The notes under the pieces are model-generated. The model was not told where the DNA came from, searched no databases, and was given only the letters and a program-made list of their open reading frames with translations. Shown here piece after piece: positions 35,952 to 48,100 of a stretch of DNA of 64,000 bases. Position 1 is the first letter of the stretch; each line of letters opens with the position of its first letter. The stretch covers positions 6,324,001 through 6,388,000 of the forward strand of contig OZ022511.1 of NCBI GenBank assembly GCA_963989385.1, given 5' to 3'. The translations under genes and the position numbers were made by a program. Source of the DNA: Ctena decussata. Taxonomy: Eukaryota; Mollusca; Bivalvia; Lucinida; Lucinidae.

Positions 35952-36884
35952 CCTCGGGTTGGGTCACTTTTTATGTACATGTGAGTGCGACGATAAACGG
36001 GCATGTTATATGATAATTATAAGGCATGTTTATTCAACAACAAATTAGCTATCACGGTGAATATCCCTTCTTTTCATTCTTCTCATCATTTCAATAGCCC
36101 ACTAAATTTAAAATTCAGGCAGTCGACAAATTTTATCCGACAAAAGGTTGTTTGAAAAGGTCTTTGTATGAATAAGAGGGGTATTCAAGGTTCGGCCCGA
36201 ACACCCCGTCTTTAAAAATTTGAAGTAGCCCCTGAGTAGTGAACATCTGCTGATGGGAACTACTACTAAAATCCTACAAAGTCTTGGCAACTACCACGAT
36301 AGCATTTTAACTACCACGATGAGCTGGAAACTACCACACAGGACAAACGGGGCCTGAATCTTTTACGAGTAAACTCTTGGCTTCTGTTTTCTATGCAGGA
36401 ACGTTTAGTAAGGGTCTTTGTATCATTTTCATTGGCAAATGATATCAAATTCAATATAATTTGATGGATACGAGCTCAATTCCTTCGAATTGGCACTGTA
36501 CTTTATGGAAAATTGAACCGATACTCAGTGCGGGCGCAAAAATCTAAAGAAAGAAAATAACTTTTCATATAAAATTTGGGGCTAGAGGGGACGCTGAGAC
36601 ATATTTTCACGGAACCATATTGGCCGATTTCACCATTGTTCGTTCTTAGTAGTAAAATAAAACAAAAACCAAAATGACACCAACCTTTGTTTATCAATTT
36701 TTCGGCCTGGAAACTACCCCGTTATGTCCCGCATGTGGCTTGGGAACAAAATTACGTTCGGTAGTTCCTAGGTTTACCACCCGTGGTTTATGATGGATTC
36801 ACTAAATCGCCATATTGAATGACGCAATTTTCTCGCGTTGGTAATTTTGCCCACGCCCTAATTAAGTTGTCGGCAGTAATTGGA

Positions 36885-36990
36885 GCCAATGGTCAGTAAT
36901 ATTGGTACCAATGGTAGAGCCAATGGTGCCAATGGTGAGACTCTGAATGGCATTGCATGCCAATGGTGACATTTGTAGAGCCCGGAACGC
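36885..36990. repeat. CCAATGGTAGAG-type minisatellite, right part
   Basis: GGTACCAATGGTAGAGCCAA and TGCCAATGGTGA units continue the array at 32915-33062. Confidence 0.65.
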
Positions 36991-37129
36991 ACATTATGTA
37001 AGGCAAACACATCTATGAGGTTTCATGAACTTCTCAAAAGTAACAGAACGGGCACGAAAATCGACCATAAGGATAAATCATGATCCTGGTAAACAATAGT
37101 TATCTTTTTGTACTGGAGCCCAGGGGCCG

Positions 37130-37346
37130 TATTCATAAAGCCACTTAAGTCGTTGCTATGCGGTTGCTAAGGCTAAATATCTATAAAGGAGATTCCCTAC
37201 AACTAAGAAATTTGGTCTGGAGGAACAGTCTTACAAAGACTGTTCCTCCAGACCAAATTTCATAGTTGTAGGAAATCTCCTTCATAGAAACTCAGCCTTA
37301 GCAACAGCATAGCAACCACTTAAGTCGTTTTATAAATACGGCCCCA
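37130..37346. mobile_element. Palindromic MITE, family B
   Basis: Ends GGGGCCGTATTCATAAAGCC and GTTTTATAAATACGGCCCC. The central hairpin GGTCTGGAGGAACAGTCTT pairs with AAGACTGTTCCTCCAGACC. Confidence 0.9.
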
Positions 37347-37445
37347 GATAGTTCAGTGGGTTAAGCGCCAGCCTGCTGATCTAGCGGTCCCGGGAACGAT
37401 TCTCCCGGGAGGCGGAAATCTTTCCAACTGAATATGGGGTTCCAT
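37347..37445 (+). mobile_element. tRNA-derived SINE head (second family)
   Basis: AGTTCAGTGGGTTAAGCGCC resembles an A box, and GGGAACGATTCTCCC sits where a B box would be. CTGATCTAGCGGTCCCGGG is shared with the inverted copy at 61700-61790, which has the better B box GGTTCGATACC. Confidence 0.65.
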
Positions 37446-38200
37446 TGCACACAGCTCTTCATTATCCTCACATCCTCCTGATATGACTGAAATACTTTTA
37501 AAAAGGACATAAAATCACGTCATCCAACCATCATCATCCTTTTCTACAGATGCATGGCTCGCTTGTGTATTCAATTTAAATACGTTTTTTTTATAGTTAT
37601 CACTGCCAACAGAAGGAATGACAAAGGCCTCCTTTTATCAATGTTCCTCCGCTTCGCTAGCGGCTTGGGACAAATGATAGAAATATTAAGAAACTACGAA
37701 TAAAAACTGAAAAGTTATTTCATGCATTGTCTCACGTTTTAAGATACTCCAGCCTAAAGTTATCACGTAAATAGTATGTCTTGACGTGATACGAGTTCGA
37801 AATTTGCATAAATTAAATATTCAAAGCATAATTATTTAATAAGTCCTGTTTAAGATAAGGAAGTTTATCTTTCTTTTTGATTTCCAAGGACATTTGGAAA
37901 GTGCATTGATCCGCAACATGGTAGCTTACAGAAAGAATTCTATCAGTAACAGCGATCCGGCATCCCAGGCTCTGTGTCAGTTTGCGCAAGCTGTCCTCTA
38001 CACCAGGCTTTAATGAATTTCATAATTGTTATTTTACATACGTCGAAATTGGCTGAAAATCAGTCGGGTTTTTTAAATTTTGTAAATTGATTTGTGACAC
38101 TCTACTAAAGAATTTCTTATCCATCTATCTAAACATCGCAGTTCATAATAATACAACGCACGCAAAGAAAATCAAAGGGTATGAAAACAACTCCATTTTT
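37446..38200. other. No gene seen
   Basis: AT-rich. Short frames only. Confidence 0.4.
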
Positions 38201-38224
38201 CTACCCTTTTTATACACCCGTTTT

Positions 38225-38990
38225 GAAAAACAAGGGACCTATTATGGCATGGCGCTGTCGGTCCGTCCGTCGGTCCGTCCATCCGTCAACATTCTTGTGC
38301 GCACCATATCTCAGTAACCGTTTGAGATCTCTTCATTAAATTTTGTAGGCACAGTATTAGGATTGGGCAAAGTGTCGCGTACAGTAATGGTTGCTCCCCC
38401 TTTCTTAGTTTCCAAGTTAAGCCCCTTTAATTGTTTTTGCCCTACTAGTTTTGTGCGCGCCATAACTAGATAACCGGTTGGGATATCTTGATGAGACTTC
38501 ATAGCAATGTGTATGAGGGCCCGACAATGTGTTGCGTATAACAATGGTTGCTCTCCCTTTCTTCGTTTTGGCGTTGCATCCCTTTGATTTGATTTTTAGG
38601 CTATTTTTGTGTATACTAATCTTGTGCATTTAATAACTTAGTAACCATTGCAATGTGCATGATCACAAAACGGTTTGTCACATATAAGAATGGCTGTTCC
38701 TTCTTACTTAATTTTGGAGTAACCTCCCTTTGATTAGTTTTTTAGGCTAGCCCCATTCCCCCATTCACTCCATAACTCCTTAACCCTTTGAAATATTTTA
38801 ATGAAAATGTGTATAATAATGGGGCAGTATATCATGAGCATGAACCACAACTCTGGCTTACGTACTTTCTGAATTATCTGCCCTTGCATCAGGCTTGATT
38901 TTACTCTGTAACTCCTTCACCGTTGTAAATATTTTATTCTAACACAGTGCGCCTATAGAAGCAATGGAAAGTTGCTGTGTTTTATTCTGC
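38225..38990. repeat. Degenerate ~175-bp tandem repeat with a GTCC tract
   Basis: After a (GGTCCGTCC)n tract (38260-38290), units share CTTGTGC-C-CCATAACT-AGTAACCG..., AATGGTTGCTCCCCCTTTCTT and CCCTTTGATTTGATTTTTAGGCT. About four units decay to the right. The tract resembles the complement of the tract near 6330. Confidence 0.6.
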
Positions 38991-39420
38991 AACAATTCAC
39001 TGTTACGGAGCGCGTGAGTCTAACTGCTGACGTCACTGCAATAACTGACGTAATTTTGTGACGTTTTGAGACGTTAGACGGTGTAACGTTTCTTTTTCTT
39101 TTTTAAATCACCATAAAAATGTACATTTATCTTAGATACAGTTAAGAATATTGGCGGGAGCATGAACGCGTTGGCAGGAAGGTTGGGAGAGTTTGAATGA
39201 AAAGAATAGTTTTTCGGCGTTTTTTGAGTGTTAGAATCGAAATAGTTCAGTTCTAGCATTGAATTGTTTACTAATAATTCACTGTTTGTCGGTCAGTTGT
39301 AAGTAGATATATCACTCGCGCTCCGCGCTCGTGATATGATCTACTTTACAACTGACCTCCAAACAGTGAATTATTACTCAACAATTCACTGCTAGAGCTG
39401 ATCTATTTCTTAAACAAAAC
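38985..39420. repeat. Dispersed repeat K with a CGCGCTCCGCGCTCG hairpin
   Basis: AATTCACTGTTTGTCGG and its complement surround CACTCGCGCTCCGCGCTCGTG. The adjoining GAATATTGGCGGGAGCATGA and GTGTTAGAATCGAAATAGTT match 60170-60470. A short minus-strand frame (LELNYFDSNTQK) is shared by both copies but is otherwise unconserved. Confidence 0.75.
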
Positions 39421-39425
39421 TTTAT

Positions 39426-41482
39426 CACGCTATGTAATCACGTGACCTAACTGTACTACGACAGATCCTGCTTTGGTAACCGTACTGCTTAATTGTAAAG
39501 GAAAATGGTGGTCACGCGCTTCGTTGTGACGGTAAGCTGGTTTATTTCTTGTCTAATTATTTCAAAATTGAAATGATTTACATCGAGCAAGTGGTATCAG
39601 TGAATAATCTGCTTTATACTTTGACAACTAATCTGTGAATACGGTATTTAAGCGACAATCTGAAGAAATCTGCATGGGTCATGTGCTTCAGTTTGTTGTC
39701 ATCTCAAATATTTTTGTTTTTTTCTCGATTTATTATGTTATTTTTGAATGATCACATATGTATTATATATTAATTATACTGATGTTTTGTAAAAATACTG
39801 GTATTTATTACGTGAAAAGAACAGGGGGCCGTTTTGCATGTTTTGTTTAATGTACTGCTTTTTGTTTGATGAACTGCTTTTTAGATATTACATTCCATCA
39901 ACTGTACTGCTTTTCGTAAAACGATGTATCACAGTTTACGACTTCAGACTACCGTATCGGCCTGAAAATTAAAAAAAAAAAAGAGTTAAAGTACAGTCAA
40001 ACCTGTCTTAAGGGGTCACCCAAATGAAAATTGGCTGCTTAAAACAAATGACTCCTTAACACAGGTTCATGTGCACTGTAGTTTGGTTCAAGAGACCAAG
40101 ATAAGGTGGCTGCTAAAGACAGGTGTCCCCTTAATGGAGATGACCACATAAGCAAGTTTGACTGTAACAGCAATTCGCCTCGACTTGAGCCTTAAAGTAT
40201 GGTTAAAGATGCCTATGTTGTACTGCCTCTATACTGCTCTCCCTAATGAGCCACCGTTGCTTTATTTTTAAGTACTTCTTATAATGGCATAACTGTGTGA
40301 GTAATGCAGCCTATTAGTATTTTGTATGCTGGTCTCATATCTTTCTCACTCCATATTTGCTAGAGGCAAGAAGTTCTACATTTGTAACACATAATTAACA
40401 TGCATGGTAGGCAATGGTTAATGATATAAACGAGTTTTTCTTCCCTGGTTGGTTACGAACATGTTCCTTTACCTGTTTTATAATGCACTGAACCAAATCG
40501 ATAGCCCCCACCCTCTCAGGTCCCTTCATGTAGGCTTAACCGTAGCAAACGTATATTTTCGCGTGTTACTTGTGTAGATGAAGAAAAGCTTTACTCCTTA
40601 CACGAGGGGTGCCTATAAAGGGCAGCGTGAACTATAATTGTTGCTACCATAGACTTCTATAGGGACCCCTGCTCCCTTTGACAGTTCCGCCCTTTATACA
40701 ATGTTGCTTCACTATCCAGATTTGCCCTTATTTCAAGCTAAAATGTTAATCAGCAAGACAAAAAAGGGAAAACACCACCTTTCCCAGCAAGTTTTGACAT
40801 ATACAGGATGTTGACATTCAACTACGACTATCCATGAACACATGCACTAACACATGCATCATCGCATGTCACCCTATACTAGTACACTTACAGCAATACT
40901 TAGTACTGTAATCTGTAAATTTCAGGTATTTTGCAGTTTATTCTGTTTTATTTGAATAACTTTTGGTCATTCTGTAGCCGCAGTAACAGACTCCTGGAAA
41001 CCAAAAATGCAGTCCAGTTGGATTTGTTTCATGCTAGGAAAGCAGTTCACTTTTTCCCACGCAAACTCCTATTTTTCTCATAGAATATTAATCTAGTCAA
41101 GCTAAACTCTATTTAAGTTGGAAAATGCACTTTCTGTCGCACCACAGGCAGACTTTTCTTTGTCTTTTTCGTCGTATTTCTAGGTAAAAAATTAAATTTT
41201 CGTACAACAATCGGGGTAAACGACTAACTCAAACCCGTTAAATTGCGATATTTTCATTTCTTATCTATCCATTCAAAATGAAACCTCTGCTGCAAGAACC
41301 AACATATATGGTGTATTTATTTGTGCAAGAACTTTCACCTTTCTGGCTATATTAGAGAATGAATTCTTCGAAATACTAACATGGTGCAAACGCCGTTCTG
41401 CGGAAGTCGTCCCAATTAAGCAGTACGGTTACCAAAGCAGCATCTGTCGTAGTACAGTTAGGTCACGTGATTACATAGCGTG
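39426..41482. mobile_element. DNA transposon, 5-bp TSD (TTTAT), CACGCTATG ends
   Basis: Terminal repeats of about 75 bp: CACGCTATGTAATCACGTGA, CTAACTGTACTACGACAGAT and GCTTTGGTAACCGTACTGCT, with complements at the right end. Flanks are TTTAT at 39421-39425 and TTTAT at 41483-41487. It is inserted in or beside repeat K. Another MITE (39994-40164) is nested in it. No transposase. Confidence 0.9.
39994..40164. mobile_element. MITE with CAGTCAAACCTG ends and TA target
   Basis: CAGTCAAACCTGTCTTAAGG and GCAAGTTTGACTG are inverted, flanked by TA on each side. The inside holds a diverged second half (TAAGGTGGCTGCTAAAGACA). This terminus is common to metazoan mariner/Tc1-like MITEs. Confidence 0.85.
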
Positions 41483-41814
41483 TTTATGGTGATGTGTATA
41501 TTGTCAAGGGAACGTTTTATGACCAAAGAATGGTAAGTTTATGAAGTATCACCCTTGTTTGACTTTGGCATTTTTCAATTTCTGAGCGGCTTCACCCTGG
41601 AAGCTGATTTTTTGGTATACTAAAATTATTTGATGTGTTAGATGTTTTGATAACATTGCAATCATTAATTACAGAGTTGTTTCCCCTGTTTGTCTTCCTG
41701 TCCATCCTTCTATAAACAATCTTGTTCATTCTGTATCTCCTTCATGACACTGAAACGGGCGTATTATGCGCCGCCTGCGAAGCTCTTGTTATCAAAGTTA
41801 ATCAATTAACTTTC

Positions 41815-41990
41815 TGACTTCTTGTTTGCCTCCCTGAGCTATGTTACCCTTTCAAAAAGGGATCTACTCTTTAAGGAAAGAACTTGCTCCTAGAGGAGCA
41901 AATAAATTCTTTCTTTTAAGACTAAAACCAAATTGGGGAGGGAGACAAAATGGAAATGTTAGGACTGCTTTCCCTGAAAAGGTGCCCATT
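41815..41990. mobile_element. Palindromic repeat E (GGAAAGAA-TTTGCTCCT core)
   Basis: Core AAGGAAAGAACTTGCTCCTA opposite GGAGCAAATAAATTCTTTCT, with outer GTTACCCTTTCAAAAAGGGA and GGGAGACAAAATG. Related copies lie at 42365-42535, 44745-44915, 46675-46815, 46915-47065, 47865-48020 and 48165-48320, all in this 7-kb stretch. Confidence 0.6.
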
Positions 41991-42062
41991 CAACTGAAGC
42001 ATCCTTGCATAACAATTTCAGGACTGGCACTTTTAAAGTGTATAGGTTCCTCCATGTTGTTC

Positions 42063-42330
42063 CGCCAAACCGCGTAGCGCAATCGGTAGGGCACCTGATT
42101 CATAAGTCAGAGGTCCTGGGTTCGATACCTGGTCTGGCCACATACTTTCGTTTCTCCTTCCGCTGATTCAAGAAGGGCAGTTGTCAGTTACTGGCGAAAA
42201 TATGTGCACTTAATACTGGTTAACCGCTTAGACGGTCTAAGCCTGCCCAGGAATAGTGGTTAACTGACCGTCCCGACATGACCATAGCTGTTTACCGTGG
42301 ACGTAAAACAACAAATCATTCAATCAATCC
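42063..42330 (+). mobile_element. tRNA-Met-like SINE
   Basis: A box TAGCGCAATCGG (42075-42086), anticodon-like hairpin CTGATTCATAAGTCAG with CAT (Met) in the loop, B box GGTTCGATACC (42119-42129). The body (CCGCTGATTCAAGAAGGGCA, AGTTACTGGCGAAA) matches the minus copy at 7105-7385. It ends in a CAAATCATTCAATCAATC tail. Confidence 0.88.
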
Positions 42331-42364
42331 ATGTTGTTCCTCCATTTTTACTAAGGGGACCATT

Positions 42365-42535
42365 TTCTGTGAATTCCTGTTTGCTTTCCTAGACAACATA
42401 ACAATTCAAAACTGGGGTCAACTCTAAAAGAAAAGAATTTGCTTCGCTAATTCTTTCCTTTAAGAATTAACCTCTATTGAAAAAGGGCGTCAAAATGAAT
42501 ATGAAGGAGTTGCTTCCCCGCTTAGTGTGCCTATT
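42365..42535. mobile_element. Palindromic repeat E, copy
   Basis: TCAACTCTAAAAGAAAAGAA TTTGCTTCG opposite AATTCTTTCCTTTAAGAATT, then GAGTTGCTTCCCC. Confidence 0.5.
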
Positions 42536-42544
42536 ACCTTAAAT

Positions 42545-42705
42545 GCCTAGTTGCATGCGCAGAGTCTGATCAGAACTGTCCCTGCGACCATCAATAATCT
42601 ATGGATCACGCGGACATTACATGGCCAAACGCAAGGACTCTCATCAGACTGCAAAGATGTCCAGGCCTATCTGAGTCGCCGTTGTCTGCACATTAGGTTC
42701 CTTTT
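42545..42705. mobile_element. Decayed family A MITE
   Basis: CAGAGTCTGATCAGAACTGT ... CCAGGCCTATCTGAGTCG keeps the inner motifs of family A without its TGAGCCGCGAC ends. Confidence 0.45.
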
Positions 42706-42821
42706 GTCAAGCTAATTAATGCTGTCTGAAGCATATCTAGAAGCAAAATCACGCTTGAAGTTTAGTGTGGCGGATTAAAGTTTATTCACATTTTCATGTT
42801 TTTGACGGTTTTTAAGGATTC

Positions 42822-42856
42822 GTCCGTCCGTCCATCCATCCATCCATCCATCCAGA
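42822..42856. repeat. (GTCC)n(ATCC)n microsatellite
   Basis: GTCCGTCCGTCC followed by four ATCC units. Confidence 0.85.
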
Positions 42857-43584
42857 CATATACGCTACCTACTTGGCTTTCTAACGCGCCGCCCGAGAAC
42901 CCATAGCGGTGTGAGACCTCAGTTTTGCGCTCTTAAGCACTAGACCAAGGAGGCCTGTCGACTTTCCCTCACAAATCCAGAACAACATTGAAAGACCAGC
43001 ATCCTGGTGATGTTTGCATAATGCAGACGCGAGGTTAGTTGGAATTCTTTACAATCGTCTATTTTTTCACATTGTCACTCGGGGAAATCATCAGCTATTG
43101 GTGAGGGCAAAGAGCGGTTTCTACGTAATTGAAAGGGAAACTTTGAACCTTTACGTCAAACCACGGCATTCAATCATTTTGACAAACTTATTAAAAATCA
43201 AAACCACTTTAATGCATATATAAATCAAACAATCATATTTATTTTATGAGAAGGTAAATTAGGATTGGAAAACAAAGGTTTGAGTATATTTGTTTAATAT
43301 ATTGAGTCATTCTGTATGGTTTGAGTATATTTGTTTATTATATTGAGTCTCTGTGTATGGTTTGAGTATATTTGGTTTGAGTATGCACATTCAGCTATTT
43401 AGTATTTTGTAATTGCTTCACATGACAAATATGAATTGGCCCAATGTCTATATATGTTTGGTTAGTGTGTGCTTATTGCCTATCCATATTGTATGGCACT
43501 ATCATGCTACTTGGCAAGTATTCATGCAGATTGCAGTGCCCTAGATGGGAGGAGGTGGCAGGGACAATTTTTTTGTTTTTCTTT

Positions 43585-43995
43585 CACATATGTTGTGACC
43601 CCTCATTTGAACAGTCTTACTGACATGGTGAGGGGTTCCAACATTTTTTTTTTTTGGTTGCATTTGTTTGCAACAGATACTCCCTCCTATTTGGGGTGCT
43701 GAGATTAGGAATTAGTTTGTAGAGTACCGTGTTGATCTAACTGAGTGCCTTTTTATTATTAGTAATTTTTTTTTTTTTTTTTTCATAAACATATGTTGTG
43801 GTCCCTCATTGGAACCGTCTCAACAAGACGGTTCCGATGAGGGGTCACGATATGTGTGGAAACTTGTTGTGGTCCCTCATTTGAACCCTCTTCACAAGGT
43901 GGTTCTGGTGAGGGGTCGCAATCTATGTGTTTAGGTTCCACGGTGTTGAGGTTTGTCACAGAGTTGTCCCTGTTACTCCTCCTTATCTAGAGCAG
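43585..43995. mobile_element. Complex of two or three family C MITE pieces
   Basis: ATGTTGTGACCCCTCATTTG is followed by GTGAGGGGTTCCAACAT, then GTTGTGGTCCCTCATTGGAA with GATGAGGGGTCACGA. A further half repeats GTTGTGGTCCCTCATTTGAA, and the block ends CCTTATCTAGAGC. Confidence 0.65.
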
Positions 43996-44114
43996 TGTAG
44001 GTATTGCTCATGCTTATCCGAGTGAAAAAGGCGAATGCGCTTCTTATTGTCTGGCTTTATGGGCATTAACTGGAACAGTAAATGGAAAATGGCTTTGCTT
44101 AGGTTGTCTCCCTT

Positions 44115-44232
44115 AGAATAGAATAGTTTTTTTTTTTTTTTTTTTTTATAATTCTTCCTGTTTCTGTCGTTTCGAATTATACCTTGTTAACAGAGGTTTT
44201 CAAAATAAAATAAATTTGAATTTGAATTTATA
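44115..44232 (+). mobile_element. Probable 3' end of a non-LTR retrotransposon
   Basis: After a T-run of 21, TCGAATTATACCTTGTTAAC leads into AAAATAAAATAAATTTGAAT and a (TTTGAA) microsatellite tail. Confidence 0.5.
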
Positions 44233-44744
44233 TTTGTGTATTATATTGAGTCTCTCTGTATGGTTTGAGTGTATTTGTTTATTATATTGAGTCACTGTGT
44301 ATGGTTTGAGTATATTTGTTTATTATATTGAGTCACTGTGTATGGTTTGAGTATATTTGTTTATTATATTGATTCACTTTGTATGTTATGTGATTTCTTG
44401 TTCAGTTTGTATATGGGAGATTGGTGACATTGGTATCTGGGACATTGCCATTGGTATATGGGACATTGGACGTAGGAGCTAAAATAAATATAACAACTGA
44501 ACGTGTTAAGTTATGAGTACGCATTTATGATTTCGTGAACTGCAAAGTTTTGATTATATTGCAAATATGGATTGTCTTCTATTTGCACATGGCGGCTCAG
44601 AGAGTGCAACTGTTTTTCGTCATTTTCATTTATCTTATAATGGATAAACAGAAGTTCCCAAAGATTGGTTTTCATCCTATTAATCCTAATAAACGCCCCT
44701 GCTCTGATAAACGCTCCCTGCCTCATTTCCGAAAATGTTATGTT

Positions 44745-44980
44745 CACTTGCATGAATTCCTATTTGTTTCTCTGGATGAAGTAGCTCTCTGAAATGGGGT
44801 CTACTCTTAAAGGAAAGAATTTGCTCCTAAAGGAGAAATTCTTTCCTATAAGAGCTTACCCCTACTCAGAAGGGAGGCAAAATTAATAGAGTTACTTCCC
44901 CTGAAAGTACAAACAGTATAGACCCTGATCAGACGCCGCGTTTTGCGGCGTCTGATCTGGGTCTGTAATATTTGCCAATG
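44745..44980. mobile_element. Palindromic repeat E followed by family F
   Basis: 44745-44915 has AAGGAAAGAATTTGCTCCTA / GGAGAAATTCTTTCCTAT. 44920-44980 has GATCAGACGCCGCG / CGCGG-GTCTGATC between ACAGTATAGACC and GGTCTGTAATATTTGCC. Confidence 0.6.
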
Positions 44981-45070
44981 TCCCTTTTATGGGTCACTAG
45001 GGGGTTAATGCAACTCGCAGAGAGGTTTCAGAATTGCATCAGTGAAACAACAAATAAGTTTGCAATTTCA

Positions 45071-45181
45071 GGTGAAGTATTGGAAGTTGACAACCTTGAT
45101 CAAAGGAAAGTTGTGCAATGAGGAAGGTCTTCATTACCACGGTTTCTTGTATGTTAGCCATCAACTACCTGACAGCACAAG
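45071..45181 (+). CDS. Exon with start codon and signal peptide
   Basis: GCAATTTCAG at 45061-45070 is a splice acceptor, giving 47 nt of 5' UTR in this exon before the ATG at 45118. An upstream untranslated exon is therefore expected but was not located. The exon ends CACAAG before GTGAGC (donor at 45182), after 21 codons plus one base. Confidence 0.75.
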
Positions 45182-48100
45182 GTGAGCTGAAAGGACCTCT
45201 GACGGTTGTAATGTTAATTTGCCTATAAAATTAGTCAAAATTGAATTTTTGATATACCCAGGAATTTCTCTCGAAATTTGTTGCTCTCAACTTCCCCTAA
45301 CTGGCTATGAATTTAATTTCTGATTTTTTAGCACATAGACTTCTGTTTTTGGTGGAAAAAGCTAAATTTTATAATTAAACGTAATGGAAACAGAAATTTT
45401 TTTTTAAAGATACTTTCCCCCCCGTGCCTCAGCTAGCCACTTTGCATGTATGTGTGTACTATCATAATACACATTATATGTGAATGGCTTGCTGAGGCAC
45501 GGGGGGGGGGGGGGGAGATAGTCTACAGCTGAAAAACTGAAAAAGTGGGTGGGGTACTTACACCCTTTATATCTAAAAATAGGCTAAAGTCCTTATTATT
45601 GGAAAAATATTGCATGATATCAGTAACAGTAGTGTGTACCTCAGTTTTAGCATAGTTATCAATTAAAATTTCGATAAATTAGAAAACCGAAAAAAATGAC
45701 TTATTTTCAGAGACTGAAAAATTCACCTACCCCTCTTGATAAAATCAGTTTAAATTAGTCTAGAGGCATGATAATTTTTCAAAATTACTATTAAAATGTC
45801 TATATAGTACACAGGTCTACATATTAATGCCAAATATTTCAACTTTTGCGGTCCGAGGAAGGTGCAATAATTTGTCGAAAAATAGGCAAATATGCATAGA
45901 TACTGTCAGAGGTCCTTTATAACATTTTGCGGTTTTATTAGTTTAGAAATTCGAAATGGTGTAAAGTTATAACATTTTGCGTTCCTATAATTGTTAAAAC
46001 ATTTTGCGTTGTTATAACAGTTTGCAGGGTGAAGAATGTTATAACATTTTGCGTTTTTATTAGTTTTGCGACTCGACGCCGAGTGTTATAAAGTTATAAC
46101 ATTTTGCGTCGCTATAAATTTTGTAACATTTTGCGTTTTATAACATTTTGCGGGGTGACACAGCTATCTTGTCTGGGGCTTTATCTCGGTGGTGTGTCTT
46201 GGTCATCGGGGCAATTTTCTTTTAGTCAAATAAGGTTGGTGGGGAGAAGTCACGTATTTATAATACTGATGATTATGCGCAACTTGAAAATTATGCAAAT
46301 GGAATAGACCACAACACCACATATCAGTACAATTTGTTTATTTCCTTCATTTAAATATTATTAATTTACCAGGGTCCGCATTGACAAGATATAAACAATG
46401 TATCACATTTTCATCATAATTGAGCCTCGACACGACAAAACCAACAAAGTGGCATGTGCGCCCCTGAGAAGACTCAGATTAACCTGAGCATCCGCCCAGT
46501 CTGATCAGAGACTTCAGTGTCGCATGGAGCTACCTTAGCTACCTTTAAGCGCCCACTAAAGACTCTGATCGGCCTGGGCGGATGCCCAGGCTGATCTGAG
46601 TCTTTGCTGGGCGCACATGCCACTTTGTTGGTATTCTCGTGTCGCTGTTCAATAAATATTATTTCATTTTAACATGACTTGGCACAGTTCCAAGGAACAA
46701 CCCTGCCATTTCTTCTTAACGAGAATTCCTCCTCTATGTAAAACTCTTTCCTTTAAGAATTGATCCCCATCTAAAAAGGATGCAAAGCAATGACAGAGTT
46801 GGTTCCCCCGCATGCGTACCAGTTCGTCTTTGTAAGAAAAGAAGACTTTTGTACCAGAAAAGATATTCTGTCTATTAATTTTTTGCCTTGTTCCTTTTCT
46901 AGCAACTTTAGCCGCGCGTTTCACAGCAAATTCTTTCCTGTAAGAATGCCCCCCCCCCCATTTAAAAAGGAGCAATTTCTTTCCTTTAGGAGTAAGCCCG
47001 TTTTGGAAGAGTTTCTACTCCCAGGGAAGCAAACTGGCAATCACAGAAGTTTCTCCTTTTTCACAAAATGACAGGAATCATTAAGATATCCTTATATTCG
47101 GCAACCACACTACTCAAAATATTTAAAAGCGCCCTGCGTATAGTCTACATACGTTCATTTGCTACCTGTCTACATATAAAGCCTCGTTCACACGACCAAA
47201 GTTTCTTTGGACGGACCCACGGCGCCAAGTGTGTGCAACTATGGTTACGTACCGTTGCGCCACTTGGGGGACGTCGATAGGAGAATTGAACTGAACTGAA
47301 CCAAAGTTTCTTTGTCACAGAAACTGTAACAAAAAAGTTTGCCAAACAGTTAGGAGCAAATTATTTTCAAGAAAATATTTGCTGCCGTGATCACACGAGC
47401 AAGCATTATTCGTCAAAGTTACCTGGACAAACAAACTTTGCCCACGTGAACGGCCAGCTATGCCACATTTTCTTTGTTAAATGTACTTTGTTTAAAATCA
47501 AACGCCTTTGATTGTGAACAAAGTTTTCTGTGTTCCTCTCCTTAGCTAGTTTCTTTGTTACATAATGACAAATTTTCTGTTCACACGGACAAATTTTATT
47601 TGTCAAATAAACTTTACCATATAAATTTGGCAATGAAACTGTGACATATTTTCATTCACACGAGCAAATTGTTCTGTACCAAATTCACTTTGTCCCAGAA
47701 GCTATGCTCGTGTGAACGAAGCTTTAAACTCTTTGAACCATCAAAACTTATAAATAGTCTTGGCATCACTGTCTTCAAATAGACAGTTTGTTGGTTTTGA
47801 TGATATTGGGCATAAATAGATATTTTTGAGTAGCCCAATTATATTGTTTCATTTTAATATGACTTGGTACATTTCCAAGGAAACAACCCTGCCATCTTTT
47901 TTATTCTGCCTCTCTTCTTAACGGGGGTCAAGCCTGTAAGGAGAGAATTCCTCCTCTATGGAAAACTCTTTTCTTTTAGAATTGACCCCAGTTTAAAAGG
48001 AGGCAAAGCAATGGCAGAGTTGGTTCCCCCGCATACGTAACAGTTCGTCTTTGTAAGAAAAGAAGACTTTTATACCAGAAAAGATATTCTGTCTACTATT

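Larger units (their letters stand above)
33157..36785. mobile_element. 3.6-kb inverted-repeat transposon, 5-bp TSD (GTTTA), holding nested elements
   Basis: The ends CACGGGTGGTAAACCTAGGA and complement are flanked by GTTTA at 33152-33156 and GTTTA at 36786-36790. The arms are 33157-33961 (with a 259-bp insertion) and about 36250-36785, and otherwise match closely (for example GCCGAAAAATTGATAAACAA). Between them lie elements at 33995-34289, 34549-35240 and 35328-35951. No transposase. Confidence 0.9.
43265..44395. repeat. 41-bp minisatellite in two blocks (43265-43400, 44228-44395)
   Basis: The unit contains GTATGGTTTGAGTATATTTG, TTTATTATATTGAGTC and ACT. Two to three copies sit in the first block and four in the second. 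The 830 bp between them contain a doubled family C MITE and a LINE-like 3' end, so the array was probably split by insertions. Confidence 0.8.
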
